60,000 bases of DNA from Apostichopus japonicus. Taxonomy: Eukaryota; Echinodermata; Holothuroidea; Aspidochirotida; Stichopodidae. The translations under genes and the position numbers were made by a program. The notes below the pieces were generated by a model that worked only from the letters and a program-made list of their open reading frames with translations, searched no databases and was not told the DNA's origin. The stretch spans positions 10,861,769-10,921,768 of the forward strand of contig NC_092572.1 in the NCBI RefSeq assembly GCF_037975245.1, written 5' to 3'. Shown piece by piece: positions 46,961 through 59,017 of the stretch (position 1 is the first letter of the stretch; each line of letters begins with the position of its first letter).

Positions 46961-47139
46961 ATCAGCTTGTATCAACTCCCACTCCTGCTGACACTCTTCG
47001 GGTGTGAATTGATGGAATGCCACCATCTCCCACTTGACCTTGGAAATGGTGGACTTATAAAAACCGGTGTCTCTCGTAGGGAATTGTTTGAACAGGTTGC
47101 TTACAAGAGTTAACCTGTCTTCCATCTTGAAATGGGTAT
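46961..47139 (-). CDS. UBTF: N exon (type II), copy 7
   Basis: Open; last unit of the tandem. Downstream of it in array coordinates the sequence passes to the intron beginning AATCAGTGATCAGGGC. Confidence 0.7.
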
Positions 47140-47429
47140 CTGGTGACAGACAATGTAATATTTTATTGAAGAGAAAAATATTCCACACTGCTAGATGAAA
47201 AACCCATCTCAATATCATGCCCCTAACTTGATATACATGTTTGATTGAATGTGACCATTTTTGACTGGCAAACCCTCAACTACTCCAGGAAGTTGGATCA
47301 CATCAGGGGGCCTGTGATGCCATCTTGGCAAATGCTCTTAATCAGTGATCAGGGCTTTGTTGGGTACTGAAATCTTGCTTATATTTTGACTGACAAATGC
47401 AACCCCACTTACAATGTGCTTAGTTCGCC

Positions 47430-47500
47430 AACCACAACATGTACGGGGTGGGGCTAATTTGTGATCTGCTAGCGAACGGTTTTAGTTCGGGGTGTTCCGT
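47430..47500 (-). pseudogene. UBTF: B2a exon, donor end missing
   Basis: The acceptor half and body of variant 1 are present, but the KQLKDRPE end and donor are replaced by sequence reading ACAATGTGCTTAGTTCGCC on the plus strand. Similar joints are at about 25493-25570 and 52298-52373. Confidence 0.6.
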
Positions 47501-47934
47501 GCTTTAATGATATCATAGAAAATTGAAAAACTAAGAATAATGGAGCAGTAGTTTTAAAGAACCTCTAAAATATGTTTATATAACGTTAAATGTGGTGTTA
47601 TTAAAATGTCAGCATAACGTTTTTATGAGATTTTAATGTCATATCAATGTTAAATTAATGTTTTCACAACCTTTACAACCTTTAAATAATGACAGCCCTT
47701 ATAACTCAACTTTGACTATCTCCCAAAATGGAACAAGACTGTTTCTTAGCTGTCACATAACTGTCACATAGCTGTCATATAGCTAAACCTATGAAACAAT
47801 CTAAAGATTGCAGTTAGGTTTGTGTATGCTTTTAACAGTATGGTTTACAGTATGTTGAGACATGCGAGGCAGGGGATAATAACTGAAGAAATTGAAACAA
47901 AAATATATCAAAATGCAATCGTACTAGAACTCTG

Positions 47935-47971
47935 TAATCTTGACGTCGTAATCTTTCATTTCGGCAGCATA
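47935..47971 (-). pseudogene. UBTF: B1b exon, 5'-truncated
   Basis: Same breakpoint as the other truncated B1b copies. Confidence 0.6.
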
Positions 47972-48369
47972 CCATCTCAATAACATGCCCCTAACTTGAG
48001 ATATGTTTGATTGAATATGACCGTCCATCGCTGTATCATTTATACACTGTGCTGTATGCATTGGAAACTAGGTCAGATTACCGGCATTAGATGTTTCTTT
48101 TTGTGCCAGTCTTCACAACCTTTAAATAATGACAGCCCTTATAACTCAACTTTGACTATCTCCCAAAATGGAACAAGACTGTTTCTTAGCTGTCACATAA
48201 CTGTCACATAGCTGTTATATAGCTAAACCTATGACACAATCTAAAGATTGCAGTTAGGTTTGTGTATGCATTTAACAGTATGGTTGACAGTATGTTGAGA
48301 CATGCGAGGCAGGGGATAATAACTGAAGAAATTGAAACAAAAGTACAGTATATCAAAATGCAATCGTAC

Positions 48370-48434
48370 TAGAACTCTGTCTTCTTGGCTTCGTAATCCT
48401 TCATTTCAGAAGCGTAGTCGGTCACATGTTTTTG
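48370..48434 (-). CDS. UBTF: B1b exon, intact
   Basis: 65 nt, QKHVTDYASEMKDYEAKK, borders kept. It completes the series N 51836-52014, L 51169-51255, B1a 49148-49294, B1b, all open and in compatible phase. Confidence 0.7.
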
Positions 48435-48769
48435 CTGATGAAGAGAAAGAGAGATATGTCACATGATAAGGTAGCTCAAGGTAAAAGCTTCATTTTAAAG
48501 CACATTCCACTGTTAAAGACTCCATCAAGAGCTGGAGAATAATTGCACCGAAATGGAAGTTGTAATGGCTCAAAGCTGGTGTTCTATTTGCCAATCTTTA
48601 CATCTCTTTTTGCCAATCGGACAACCAGAGAAATCTTGAAAAACTTTGCCCTAATATATACAGTACTTAACTTCCTATATTTGTTACTATGTAGCACAGT
48701 CTAAGGAATGATTTAGTACTCAAATTTTGTGTAGCGGTTGGAAGATTCTGTTTCTCTCATATAAGATTC

Positions 48770-48870
48770 GTATGGTTCCTGTGTAAAATATATATGGTTC
48801 CTGTGTAAAATACACATGGTTCCTGTGTAAAATACATATGGTTCCAGTATACAATACATATGGCTCCTGT
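48770..48870. repeat. 22-bp minisatellite block
   Basis: About four copies of the CATATGGTTCCTGTGT unit. Confidence 0.85.
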
Positions 48871-49147
48871 GTAAAACAACTGCTATGCATCTTTGCACTT
48901 GTAGAGCAATTTGCCCATTTTGTGACAGGATACCAGATAAATTATCCCTGCATGCACATGGTTTCAGAGAGAGAGAAAATCTTATCTAATATTGCATATT
49001 TAAAATCATCTACATATTCATGAAATCTTTGAATGCAATTGGCATGTAACACAAGTGTACAAAATGACACCGAAAAACAGCATTTTCCCTGATCAATATC
49101 AAACCAGAGATTTATGGGTTTAATATGAAATATTGGAGAGGACAAAC

Positions 49148-49294
49148 CTTTTTCTTTTTCGACAATGTCTTGTACTTCTCCGCCAAGACCTGGCTTATCT
49201 TTGTCTGGGAGAAAGAAGGATTTTTGTCTTTCACCGATTTTTGTTTGGCGGAGTAGTACTTGATATACGGGGTCAATGGTTTCTTTGGATACAG
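49148..49294 (-). CDS. UBTF: B1a exon, intact
   Basis: 147 nt, open; LYPKKPLTPYIKYYSAKQK, SFSQTKISQVLAEKYK, KKKK end. Phase 0-0. Confidence 0.75.
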
Positions 49295-49461
49295 CTGTAA
49301 GTAGATGACAGATGCTAGGTTAAAACAAAGGATGGGAAAACATTCATATACCATTAATGATATCAGAGAACATTGAAAAACTAAGAATAATGGAGCAGTA
49401 GTTTTAAAGAACCTGTAAAATATGTTTTTAAACGGTTAAGAATAACTTACTCTGAATAACT

Positions 49462-50350
49462 TACCTCGGGTCTGTCCTTTGAATTCTTCCACAGCCTGTA
49501 TGGGGTGGGGCGAATGGGCCCAGTACCAAGTTCAGGGTGTTCCGTGCTTTAATGATATCATAGAAAATTGAAAAACTAAGAATAATGGAGCAGTAGTTTT
49601 AAAGAACCTCTAAAATATGTTTTTATATCGTTAAGAATAACTTACCTCGGGTCTGTCCTTTAACTGCTTCGCCAACCACAACATGTATGGCGTCGGGCAA
49701 ATTGGTGATAGGCTACCGAACGGTACCAAGTTCGGGGTGTTCCGTGCTTTAATGATATCATAGAAAATTGAAAAACTAAGAATAATGGAGCAGTAGTTTT
49801 AAAGAACCTCTAAAATATGTTTTTTTAACGTTAAGAATAACTTACTCTGAATAACTTACCTCGGGTCTGTCCTTTGAATTCTTCCACAACCTGTATGGGG
49901 TGGGGCGAATGGGCCCAGTACCAAGTTGGGGGGGTGTTGCGTGCTATGACATCATAGAAAATTGAAAAACTAAGAATAATGGAGCAGTAGTTTTAAAGAA
50001 CCTGTAAAATATGTTTTTATATCGTTAAGAATAACTTACCTCGGGTCTGTCCTTTAACTGCTTCGCCAACCACAACATGTATGGCGTGGGGCGAATTGGT
50101 GATCGGCTATCGAACGAGTTTAGTTCAGGGTGTTCCGTGCTTTAATGATATCATAGAAAATTGAAAAACTAAGAATAATGGAGCAGTAGTTTTAAAGAAC
50201 CTCTAAAATATGTTTTTTTAACGTTAAGAATAACTTACTCTGAATAACTTACCTTGGGTCTGTCCTTTAACTGCTTCGCCAACCACAACATGTATAGGGT
50301 GGGGCGAATTGGTGATCGGCTACTGAACGGTTTTAGCTGGGGGTGTTCCG
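49462..50350 (-). repeat. UBTF: B2a cluster, 5 copies
   Basis: Donors near 49466 (variant 2), 49648 (variant 1), 49859 (variant 2), 50040 (variant 1) and 50252 (variant 1). The second has TACCAAG replacing part of the exon. The third has an altered acceptor region (GCTATGACATCATAG). Confidence 0.6.
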
Positions 50351-50559
50351 TGCTTTAATGATATCATAGAAAATTGAAAAACTAAGAATAATGGAGCAGT
50401 AGTTTTAAAGAACCTCTAAAATAAAGGATGGGAAAACATTAATGATTGCTTCACAATAGCAAAACATGGAAAAGAACATACTACAGTTTAAAGATAAGAA
50501 CAGTTATCATGTAAATGAAGAGGAAAATACACTGAAAACCCTGGCATGCTTGGCATGAG

Positions 50560-50790
50560 TAAACTCCCCAAAGAACAATACTTCCTAAAGAACAATATTT
50601 CCTGAACTCCCTAAAGAACGATACTCTCTGAGCTCCCTAAAGAAGGATAATCCCTAAAGAAGGATAATCCCTAAAGAACAATACTCCCTAAAGAACAATA
50701 CTCCCTAAAGAATAATACTAGGTACCTAAAGAACTATGCTCCATGAACTCCCTAAAGAAATTTATTATTCCCTAAAGAACAATAGACAAA
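50560..50790. repeat. 17-bp minisatellite block
   Basis: Copies of CTCCCTAAAGAACAATA in the L to B-box intron. Confidence 0.85.
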
Positions 50791-51168
50791 AGAAGAAATC
50801 CTTACGATCATCATCAACAGGTAAGAAAGTTCAAAGGATATAATGAAATGGGGCAACTGGTACAACCCACACCTACACAGTGCACCACTTGTATCATTAA
50901 GCAATGTAAATAAACAAAGAAACTATTAGTTTTTCTTGAGGGTGGAGTGAGGAATTTATTAATCATGTTTGTGTGTTAAAACAATTGCTTCTGAAGCAAC
51001 CAGGTATAGTGATGCCCACTACACCTGTACATTCTCAATATGAGTAGATCTTAAAAACTGATATTTTTGAATGTCATAAATAGACCTTTAGAAAATCATA
51101 CGGAACACATGTTCACCAATTCTGTTGGTTGTGTTCTCCTTTACATTCTACTTTTGCACACCACTTAC

Positions 51169-51255
51169 AGCACTCCGCTTTGGGTGGTACGTTAAGCTTT
51201 TAGCCAAATCAATGGCCTCTGTGACAATCTGGTTTGCTGTCTTTTTCTTCCGAAT
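51169..51255 (-). CDS. UBTF: L exon (type a), intact
   Basis: 87 nt, open. IRKKKTANQIVTEAIDLA, HPKRSA end. Donor GCT|GTAAGT. Confidence 0.7.
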
Positions 51256-51284
51256 CTAAAAAGAACAAGACAAAGAACAAGACA

Positions 51285-51415
51285 TGAACACAAAATATCA
51301 ACGCAGAATACATCAAATATCAGTGCAGAATACATTAAATATCAACTCAGAATACACAAAATATCAACGCAGAATACACAAAATATCAACGCAGAATACA
51401 AAAAATATCAAAGCA
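51285..51415. repeat. 22-bp minisatellite block next to L
   Basis: Copies of CACAAAATATCAACGCAGAA plus TA. Confidence 0.85.
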
Positions 51416-51835
51416 GCATAATGCATTTCTATCTGGATCAAGAATCATGCTAATGTGTATGCACAATAAAATGGTAGTCATCAGGGATCCAATTTCTGTG
51501 ACAGCAACCAAAAACAGCTTTGGTGATAATCTGTCCAGGTGTTTGACCCAGGAGCTTCCTAAAACCTACCTTGTTTGATCCCTCCCATCCTCCCTACCTC
51601 TGCCTCCCTCTCCCCTCTCTTCCAGCTGTTGTCTAGACTCTCTTCACAACTTCATAGAATAGTGGATACATCTGTCAACAAAGCTATTCCCATATCTACT
51701 TACATCAGCTTGTATCAACTTCCACTCCCCCTGCCTCCCTCTCCCCTCTCTTCCAGCTGTTGTCTAGACTCTCTTCACAACTTCATAGAATAGTGGATAC
51801 ATCTTGTCAACAAAGCTATTCCCATATCTACTTAC

Positions 51836-52014
51836 AACAGCTTGTATCAACTCCCACTCCTGCTGACACTCTTCGGGTGTGAATTGATGGAATGCCACCA
51901 TCTCCCACTTGACCTTGGAAATGGTGGACTTATAAAAACCGGTGTCTCTCGTAGGGAATTGTTTGAACAGGTTGCTTACAAGAGTTAACCTGTCTTCCAT
52001 CTTGAAATGGGTGT
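51836..52014 (-). CDS. UBTF: N exon (type II), copy 8
   Basis: 179 nt, open; the final codons read QAV instead of QAD but the GTAAGT donor is kept. First exon of the most complete UBF-like series in the window. Confidence 0.72.
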
Positions 52015-52475
52015 CTGGTGACAGACAATGTAATATTTTATTGAAGAGAAAAATATTCCACACTGCTAGATTAAAAACCCATCTCAATATCATGCCCCTA
52101 ACTTGATATACATGTTTGATTGAATGTGACCATTTTTGACTGGCAAACCCTCAACTACTCCAGGAAGTTGGATCACATCAGGGGGCCTGTGATGCCATCT
52201 TGGCAAATGCTCTTAATCAGTGATCAGGGCTTTGTTGGGTACTGAAATCTTGCTTATATTTTGACTGACAAATGCAACCCCACTTACAATGTGTTTAGTT
52301 CCCCAACCACAACATGTACGGGGTGGGGCTAATTTGTGATCTGCTAGCGAACGGTTTTAGTTCGGGGTGTTCCGTGCTTTAATGATATCATAGAAAATTG
52401 AAAAACTAAGAATAATGGAGCAGTAGTTTTAAAGAACCTCTAAAATATGTTTTTATAACGTTAAGAATAACTTAC

Positions 52476-52575
52476 CTCGGGTCTGTCCTTTAACTGCTTC
52501 GCCAACCACAACATGTATGGGGTGGGGCAAATTTGTGATCTGCTAGCGAACGGTTTTAGTTCGGGGTGTTCCGTG
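52476..52575 (-). CDS. UBTF: B2a exon, variant 1, open
   Basis: 100 nt, open, donor GAG|GTAAGT. It lies downstream of B1b 53652-53716 on the minus strand and is its first open splice partner. Confidence 0.65.
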
Positions 52576-52688
52576 CTTTAATGATATCATAGAAAATTGA
52601 AAAACTAAGAATAATGGAGCAGTAGTTTTAAAGAACCTGTAAAATATGTTTTTTTAACGTTAAGAATAACTTACTCTGAATAACTTAC

Positions 52689-52788
52689 CTCGGGTCTGTC
52701 CTTTAACTGCTTCGCCAACCACAACATGTATGGGGTGGGGCGAATTGACGATCAGCTACCAAATGGTTTTAGTTCGGGGTGTTCCGTG
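52689..52788 (-). pseudogene. UBTF: B2a exon, variant 1, with nonsense codon
   Basis: The arginine codon of the GSRSP segment is TGA (GATCAGCTACC on the plus strand). Borders intact. Confidence 0.65.
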
Positions 52789-53211
52789 CTTTAATGATAT
52801 CATAGAAAATTGAAAAACTAAGAATAATGGAGCAGTAGTTTTAAAGAACCTCTAAAATATGTTTATATAACGTTAAATGTGGTGTTATTAAAATGTCAGC
52901 ATAACGTTTTTATGAGATTTTAATGTCATATCAATGTTAAATTAATGTTTTCACAACCTTTACAACCTTTAAATAATGACAGCCCTTATAACTCAACTTT
53001 GACTATCTCCCAAAATGGAACAAGACTGTTTCTTAGCTGTCACATAACTGTCACATAGCTGTCATATAGCTAAACCTATGAAACAATCTAAAGATTGCAG
53101 TTAGGTTTGTGTATGCTTTTAACAGTATGGTTTACAGTATGTTGAGACATGCGAGGCAGGGGATAAGAACTGAAGAAATTGAAACAAAAATATATCAAAA
53201 TGCAATCGTAC

Positions 53212-53258
53212 TAGAACTCTGTTATCTTGACGTCGTAATCTTTCATTTCGGCAGCATA
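53212..53258 (-). pseudogene. UBTF: B1b exon, 5'-truncated
   Basis: Same breakpoint (CATACCATCTC) as the other truncated copies. Confidence 0.6.
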
Positions 53259-53651
53259 CCATCTCAATAACATGCCCCTAACTTGAGATATGTTTGATTG
53301 AATATGACCGTCCATCGCTGTATCATTTATACACTGTGCTGTATGCATTGGAAACTAGGTCAGATTACCGGCATTAGATGTTTCTTTTTGTGCCAGTCTT
53401 CACAACCTTTAAATAATGACAGCCCTTATAACTCAACTTTGACTATCTCCCAAAATGGAACAAGACTGTTTCTTAGCTGTCACATAACTGTCACATAGCT
53501 GTTATATAGCTAAACCTATGACACAATCTAAAGATTGCAGTTAGGTTTGTGTATGCATTTAACAGTATGGTTGACAGTATGTTGAGACATGCGAGGCAGG
53601 GGATAATAACTGAAGAAATTGAAACAAAAGTATATCAAAATGCAATCGTAC

Positions 53652-53716
53652 TAGAACTCTGTCTTCTTGGCTTCGTAATCCTTCATTTCAGAAGCGTAGT
53701 CGGTCACATGTTTTTG
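53652..53716 (-). CDS. UBTF: B1b exon, intact
   Basis: 65 nt, same sequence as 48370-48434, 5.28 kb away. It lies between B1a 54426-54572 and B2a 52476-52575. Confidence 0.7.
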
Positions 53717-54049
53717 CTGATGAAGAGAAAGAGAGATATGTCACATGATAAGGTAGCTCAAGGTAAAAGCTTCATTTTAAAGCACATTCCACTGTTAAAG
53801 ACTCCATCAAGAGCTGGAGAATGATTGCACCGAAATGGAAGTTGTAATGGCTCAAAGCTGGTGTTCTATTTGCCAATCTTTACATCTCTTTTTGCCAATC
53901 GGACAACCAGAGAAATCTTGAAAAACTTTGCCCTAATATATACTTAACTTCCTATATTTGTTACTATGTAGCACAGTCTAAGGAATGATTTAGTACTCAA
54001 ATTTTGTGTAGCGGTGGGAAGATTCTGTTTCTCTCATATAAGATTCGTA

Positions 54050-54150
54050 TGGTTCCTGTGTAAAATATATATGGTTCCTGTGTAAAATACACATGGTTCC
54101 TGTGTAAAATACATATGGTTCCAGTATACAAATACATATGGCTCCTGTGT
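54050..54150. repeat. 22-bp minisatellite block
   Basis: About four copies of the CATATGGTTCCTGTGT unit. Confidence 0.85.
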
Positions 54151-54425
54151 AAAACAACTGCTATGCATCTTTGCACTTGTAGAGCAATTTGCCCATTTTG
54201 TGACAGGATACCAGATAAATTATCCCTGCATGCACATGGTATCAGAGAGAGAGAAAATCTTATCTAATATTGCATATTTAAAATCATCTACATATTCATG
54301 AAATCTTTGAATGCAATTGGCATGTAACACAAGTGTACAAAATGACACCGAAAAACAGCATTTTCCCTGACCAATATCAAACCAGAGATTTATGGGTTTA
54401 ATATGAAATATTGGAGAGGACAAAC

Positions 54426-54572
54426 CTTTTTCTTTTTCGACAATGTCTTGTACTTCTCCGCCAAGACCTGGCTTATCTTTGTCTGGGAGAAAGAAGGATT
54501 TTTGTCTTTCACCGATTTTTGTTTGGCGGAGTAGTACTTGATATACGGGGTCAATGGTTTCTTTGGATACAG
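54426..54572 (-). CDS. UBTF: B1a exon, intact
   Basis: 147 nt, open, as 49148-49294. Confidence 0.75.
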
Positions 54573-55885
54573 CTGTAAGTAGATGACAGATGCTAGGTTA
54601 AAACAAAGGATGGGAAAACATTCATATACCATTAATGATATCAGAGAACATTGAAAAACTAAGAATAATGGAGCAGTAGTTTTAAAGAACCTGTAAAATA
54701 TGTTTTTAAAAGGTTAAGAATAACTTACTCTGAATAACTTACCTCGGGTCTGTCCTTTGAATTCTTCCACAGCCTGTATGGGGTGGGGCGAATGGGCCCA
54801 GTACCAAGTTCAGGGTGTTCCGTGCTTTAATGATATCATAGAAAATTGAAAAACTAAGAATAATGGAGCAGTAGTTTTAAAGAACCTCTAAAATATGTTT
54901 TTATATCGTTAAGAATAACTTACCTCGGGTCTGTCCTTTAACTGCTTCGCCAACCACAACATGTATGGCGTGGGGCGAATTGGTGATCGGCTACCGAACG
55001 GTTTTAGTTCGGGGTGTTCCGTGCTTTAATGATATCATAGAAAATTGAAAAACTAAGAATAATGGAGCAGTAGTTTTAAAGAACCTGTAAAATATGTTTT
55101 TTTAACGTTAAGAATAACTTACTCTGAATAACTTACCTCGGGTCTGTCCTTTGAATTCTTCCACAACCTGTATGGGGTGGGGCGAATGGGCCCAGTACCA
55201 AGTTCGGGGTGTTCCGTGCTTTAATGATATCATAGAAAATTGAAAAACTAAGAATAATGGAGCAGTAGTTTTAAAGAACCTGTAAAATATGTTTTTATAA
55301 CGTTAAGAATAACTTACTCTGAATAACTTACCTCAGGTCTGTCCTTTGAATTCTTCCACAACCTGTATGGGGTGGGGCCAATGGGCCCAGTACCAAGTTC
55401 GGGGTGTTCCGTGCTATGACATCATAGAAAATTGAAAAACTAAGAATAATGGAGCAGTAGTTTTAAAGAACCTGTAAAATATGTTTTTATATCGTTAAGA
55501 ATAACTTACTGTACCTCGGGTCTGTCCTTTAACTGCTTCGCCAACCACAACATGTATGGCGTGGGGCGAATTGGTGATCGGCTATCGAACGATTTTAGTT
55601 CGATGTGTTCCGTGCTTTAATGATATCATAGAAAATTGAAAAACTAAGAATAATGGAGCAGTAGTTTTAAAGAACCTGTAAAATATGTTTTTTTAATGTT
55701 AAGAATAACTTACTCTGACTAACTTACCTCGGGTCTGTCCTTTAACTGCTTCGCCAACCATCATCTTTGAATGCAATTGGCATGTAACACAAGTGTACAA
55801 AATGACACCGAAAAACAGCATTTTCCCTGACCAATATCAAACCAGAGATTTATGGGTTTAATATGAAATATTGGAGAGGACAAAC

Positions 55886-56031
55886 CTTTTTCTTTTCGAC
55901 AATGTCTTGTACTTCTCTGCCAAGACCTGGCTTATCTTTGTCTGCGAGAAAGAAGGATTTTTGTCTTTCACTGATTTTTGTTTGGCGGAGTAGTACTTGA
56001 TATATGGGGTCAATGGTTTCTTTGGATACAG
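55886..56031 (-). pseudogene. UBTF: B1a exon with 1-bp deletion
   Basis: 146 nt: one T is lost in the run encoding the terminal lysines, so the frame changes in the last few codons. Confidence 0.75.
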
Positions 56032-57344
56032 CTGTAAGTAGATGAGAGATGCTAGGTTAAAACAAAGGATGGGAAAACATTCATATACCATAAATGATAT
56101 CATAGAAAATTGAAAAACTAAGAATAATGGAGCAGTAGTTTTAAAGAACCTGTAAAATATGTTTTTTTGACGTTAAGAATAACTTACTCTGAATAACTTA
56201 CCTCGGGTCTGTCCTTTGAATACTTCCACAGCCTGTATGGGGTGGGGCGAATGGGCCCAGTACCAAGTTCAGGGTGTTCCGTGCTTTAATGATATCATAG
56301 AAAATTGAAAAACTAAGAATAATGGAGCAGTAGTTTTAAAGAACCTCTAAAATATGTTTTTATATCGTTAAGAATAACTTACCTCGGGTCTGTCCTTTAA
56401 CTGCTTCGCCAACCACAACATGTATGGCGTGGGGCGAATTGGTGATCGGCTACCGAACGGTTTTAGTTCGGGGTGTTCCGTGCTTTAATGATATCATAAA
56501 AAATTGAAAAACTAAGAATAATGGAGCAGTAGTTTTAAAGAACCTGTAAAATATGTTTTTTTAACGTTAAGAATAACTTACTCTGAATAACTTACCTCGG
56601 GTCTGTCCTTTGAATTCTTCCACAACCTGTATGGGGTGGGGCGAATGGGCCCAGTACCAAGTTCGGGGTGTTCCGTGCTTTAATGATATCATAGAAAATT
56701 GAAAAACTAAGAATAATGGAGCAGTAGTTTTAAAGAACCTCTAAAATATGTTTTTATAACGTTAAGAATAACTTACTCTGAATAACTTACCTCAGGTCTG
56801 TCCTTTGAATTCTTCCACAACCTGTATGGGGTGGGGCCAATGGGCCCAGTACCAAGTTCGGGGTGTTCCGTGCTATGACATCATAGAAAATTGAAAAACT
56901 AAGAATAATGGAGCAGTAGTTTTAAAGAACCTGTAAAATATGTTTTTATATCGTTAAGAATAACTTACTGTACCTCGGGTCTGTCCTTTAACTGCTTCGC
57001 CAACCACAACATGTATGGCGTGGGGCGAATTGGTGATCGGCTATCGAACGATTTTAGTTCGATGTGTTCCGTGCTTTAATGATATCATAGAAAATTGAAA
57101 AACTAAGAATAATGGAGCAGTAGTTTTAAAGAACCTGTAAAATATGTTTTTTTAACGTTAAGAATAACTTACTCTGAATAACTTACCTCGGGTCTGTCCT
57201 TTAACTGCTTCGCCAACCATCATCTTTGAATGCAATTGGCATGTAACACAAGTGTACAAAATGACACCGAAAAACAGCATTTTCCCTGACCAATATCAAA
57301 CCAGAGATTTATGGGTTTAATATGAAATATTGGAGAGGACAAAC

Positions 57345-57491
57345 CTTTTTCTTTTTCGACAATGTCTTGTACTTCTCTGCCAAGACCTGGCTTATCTTTG
57401 TCTGCGAGAAAGAAGGATTTTTGTCTTTCACTGATTTTTGTTTGGCGGAGTAGTACTTGATATATGGGGTCAATGGTTTCTTTGGATACAG
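57345..57491 (-). CDS. UBTF: B1a exon, intact
   Basis: 147 nt, open, LYPKKPLTPYIKYYSAKQK. Confidence 0.75.
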
Positions 57492-58801
57492 CTGTAAGTA
57501 GATGAGAGATGCTAGGTTAAAACAAAGGATGGGAAAACATTCATATACCATAAATGATATCATAGAAAATTGAAAAACTAAGAATAATGGAGCAGTAGTT
57601 TTAAAGAACCTGTAAAATATGTTTTTTTGACGTTAAGAATAACTTACTCTGAATAACTTACCTCGGGTCTGTCCTTTGAATTCTTCCACAGCCTGTATGG
57701 GGTGGGGCGAATGGGCCCAGTACCAAGTTCAGGGTGTTCCGTGCTTTAATGATATCATAGAAAATTGAAAAACTAAGAATAATGGAGCAGTAGTTTTAAA
57801 GAACCTCTAAAATATGTTTTTATATCGTTAAGAATAACTTACCTCGGGTCTGTCCTTTAACTGCTTCGCCAACCACAACATGTATGGCGTGGGGCGAATT
57901 GGTGATCGGCTACCGAACGGTTTTAGTTCGGGGTGTCCCGTGCTTTAATGATATCATAAAAAATTGAAAAACTAAGAATAATGGAGCAGTAGTTTTAAAG
58001 AACCTGTAAAATATGTTTTTTTTTAACGTTAAGAATAACTTACTCTGAATAACTTACCTCGGGTCTGTCCTTTGAATTCTTCCACAACCTGTATGGGGTG
58101 GGGCGAATGGGCCCAGTACCAAGTTCGGGGTGTTCCGTGCTTTAATGATATCATAGAAAATTGAAAAACTAAGAATAATGGAGCAGTAGTTTTAAAGAAC
58201 CTCTAAAATATGTTTTTATAACGTTAAGAATAAATTACTCTGAATAACTTACCTCAGGTCTGTCCTTTGAATTCTTCCACAACCTGTATGGGGTGGGGCC
58301 AATGGGCCCAGTACCAAGTTCAGGGTGTTCCGTGCTATGACATCATAGAAAATTGAAAAACTAAGAATAATGGAGCAGTAGTTTTAAAGAACCTGTAAAA
58401 TATGTTTTTATATCGTTAAGAATAACTTACCTCGGGTCTGTCCTTTAACTGCTTCGCCAACCACAACATGTATGGCGTGGGGCGAATTGGTGATCGGCTA
58501 TCGAACGATTTTAGTTCGGGGTGTTCCGTGCTTTAATGATATCATAGAAAATTGAAAAACTAAGAATAATGGAGCAGTAGTTTTAAAGAACCTGTAAAAT
58601 ATGTTTTTTTAACGTTAAGAATAACTTACTCTGAATAACTTACCTCGGGTCTGTCCTTTAACTGCTTCGCCAACCATCATCTTTGAATGCAATTGGCATG
58701 TAACACAAGTGTACAAAATGACACCGAAAAACAGCATTTTCCCTGACCAATATCAAACCAGAGATTTATGGGTTTAATATGAAATATTGGAGAGGACAAA
58801 C

Positions 58802-59017
58802 CTTTTTCTTTTCTGACAAGGTTTTAAATTTCTCGGAGAGCACCTGACTAATCTTTGTCTGCGAGAATGAAGGATTTTTCTCTTTCATCGCTTGTTGTTT
58901 TGAAGAGTAGTATTGAAAAAAGTAGTATTGTCAGGGGTTTTTGGGGATGTAAATAGTGCTGTTAACCATAACAAGGGTTTCTGTGGCAATTTCTGTGGCC
59001 GTCTTGTACTTCTGAAT
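58802..59017 (-). pseudogene. UBTF: Intronless L+B1a fusion, divergent
   Basis: 216 nt (72 codons) from the L acceptor (CTCTTTTTAG) to the B1a donor (GTTTGT) with no intron between. The L part starts IQKYKTATEIATETL and the B1a part contains MKEKNPSFSQTKISQVLSEK. The RSA|LYPK junction segment is missing and the leucine of KKPLTPY is TGA. It is the most diverged copy and sits at the right edge of the array. It shows independently that L and B1a are adjacent in the encoded protein. Confidence 0.75.

Larger units (their letters stand above)
39708..47340 (-). repeat. UBTF: N-L two-exon tandem array (1203/939-bp units)
   Basis: Seven units, each with one type II N exon, one to three N-end repeats, the 22-bp minisatellite and one type b L exon. 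The first three full periods are 1203 bp and look identical over most of their length. Two later periods are 939 bp because they lack two N-end repeats, and the last is 1201 bp. No B-box exon occurs in this 7.6 kb. Because N needs a preceding phase-1 exon and L ends in phase 0, N and L cannot be concatenated repeatedly; at most one N-L pair can be used per transcript. Confidence 0.8.
54573..58801 (-). repeat. UBTF: 1.46-kb higher-order repeat: six B2a plus one B1a, three units
   Basis: Units begin after B1a at 54573, 56032 and 57492. Each contains B2a donors in the order variant 2, 1, 2, 2, 1 and a fused variant 1 (donors near 54745, 54926, 55137, 55333, 55517, 55730 in the first unit), then the B1a flank. 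The last unit ends at the divergent B1a in 58802-59017. Donors are intact throughout, unlike the fused copies at 30695 and 32557. Confidence 0.75.
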
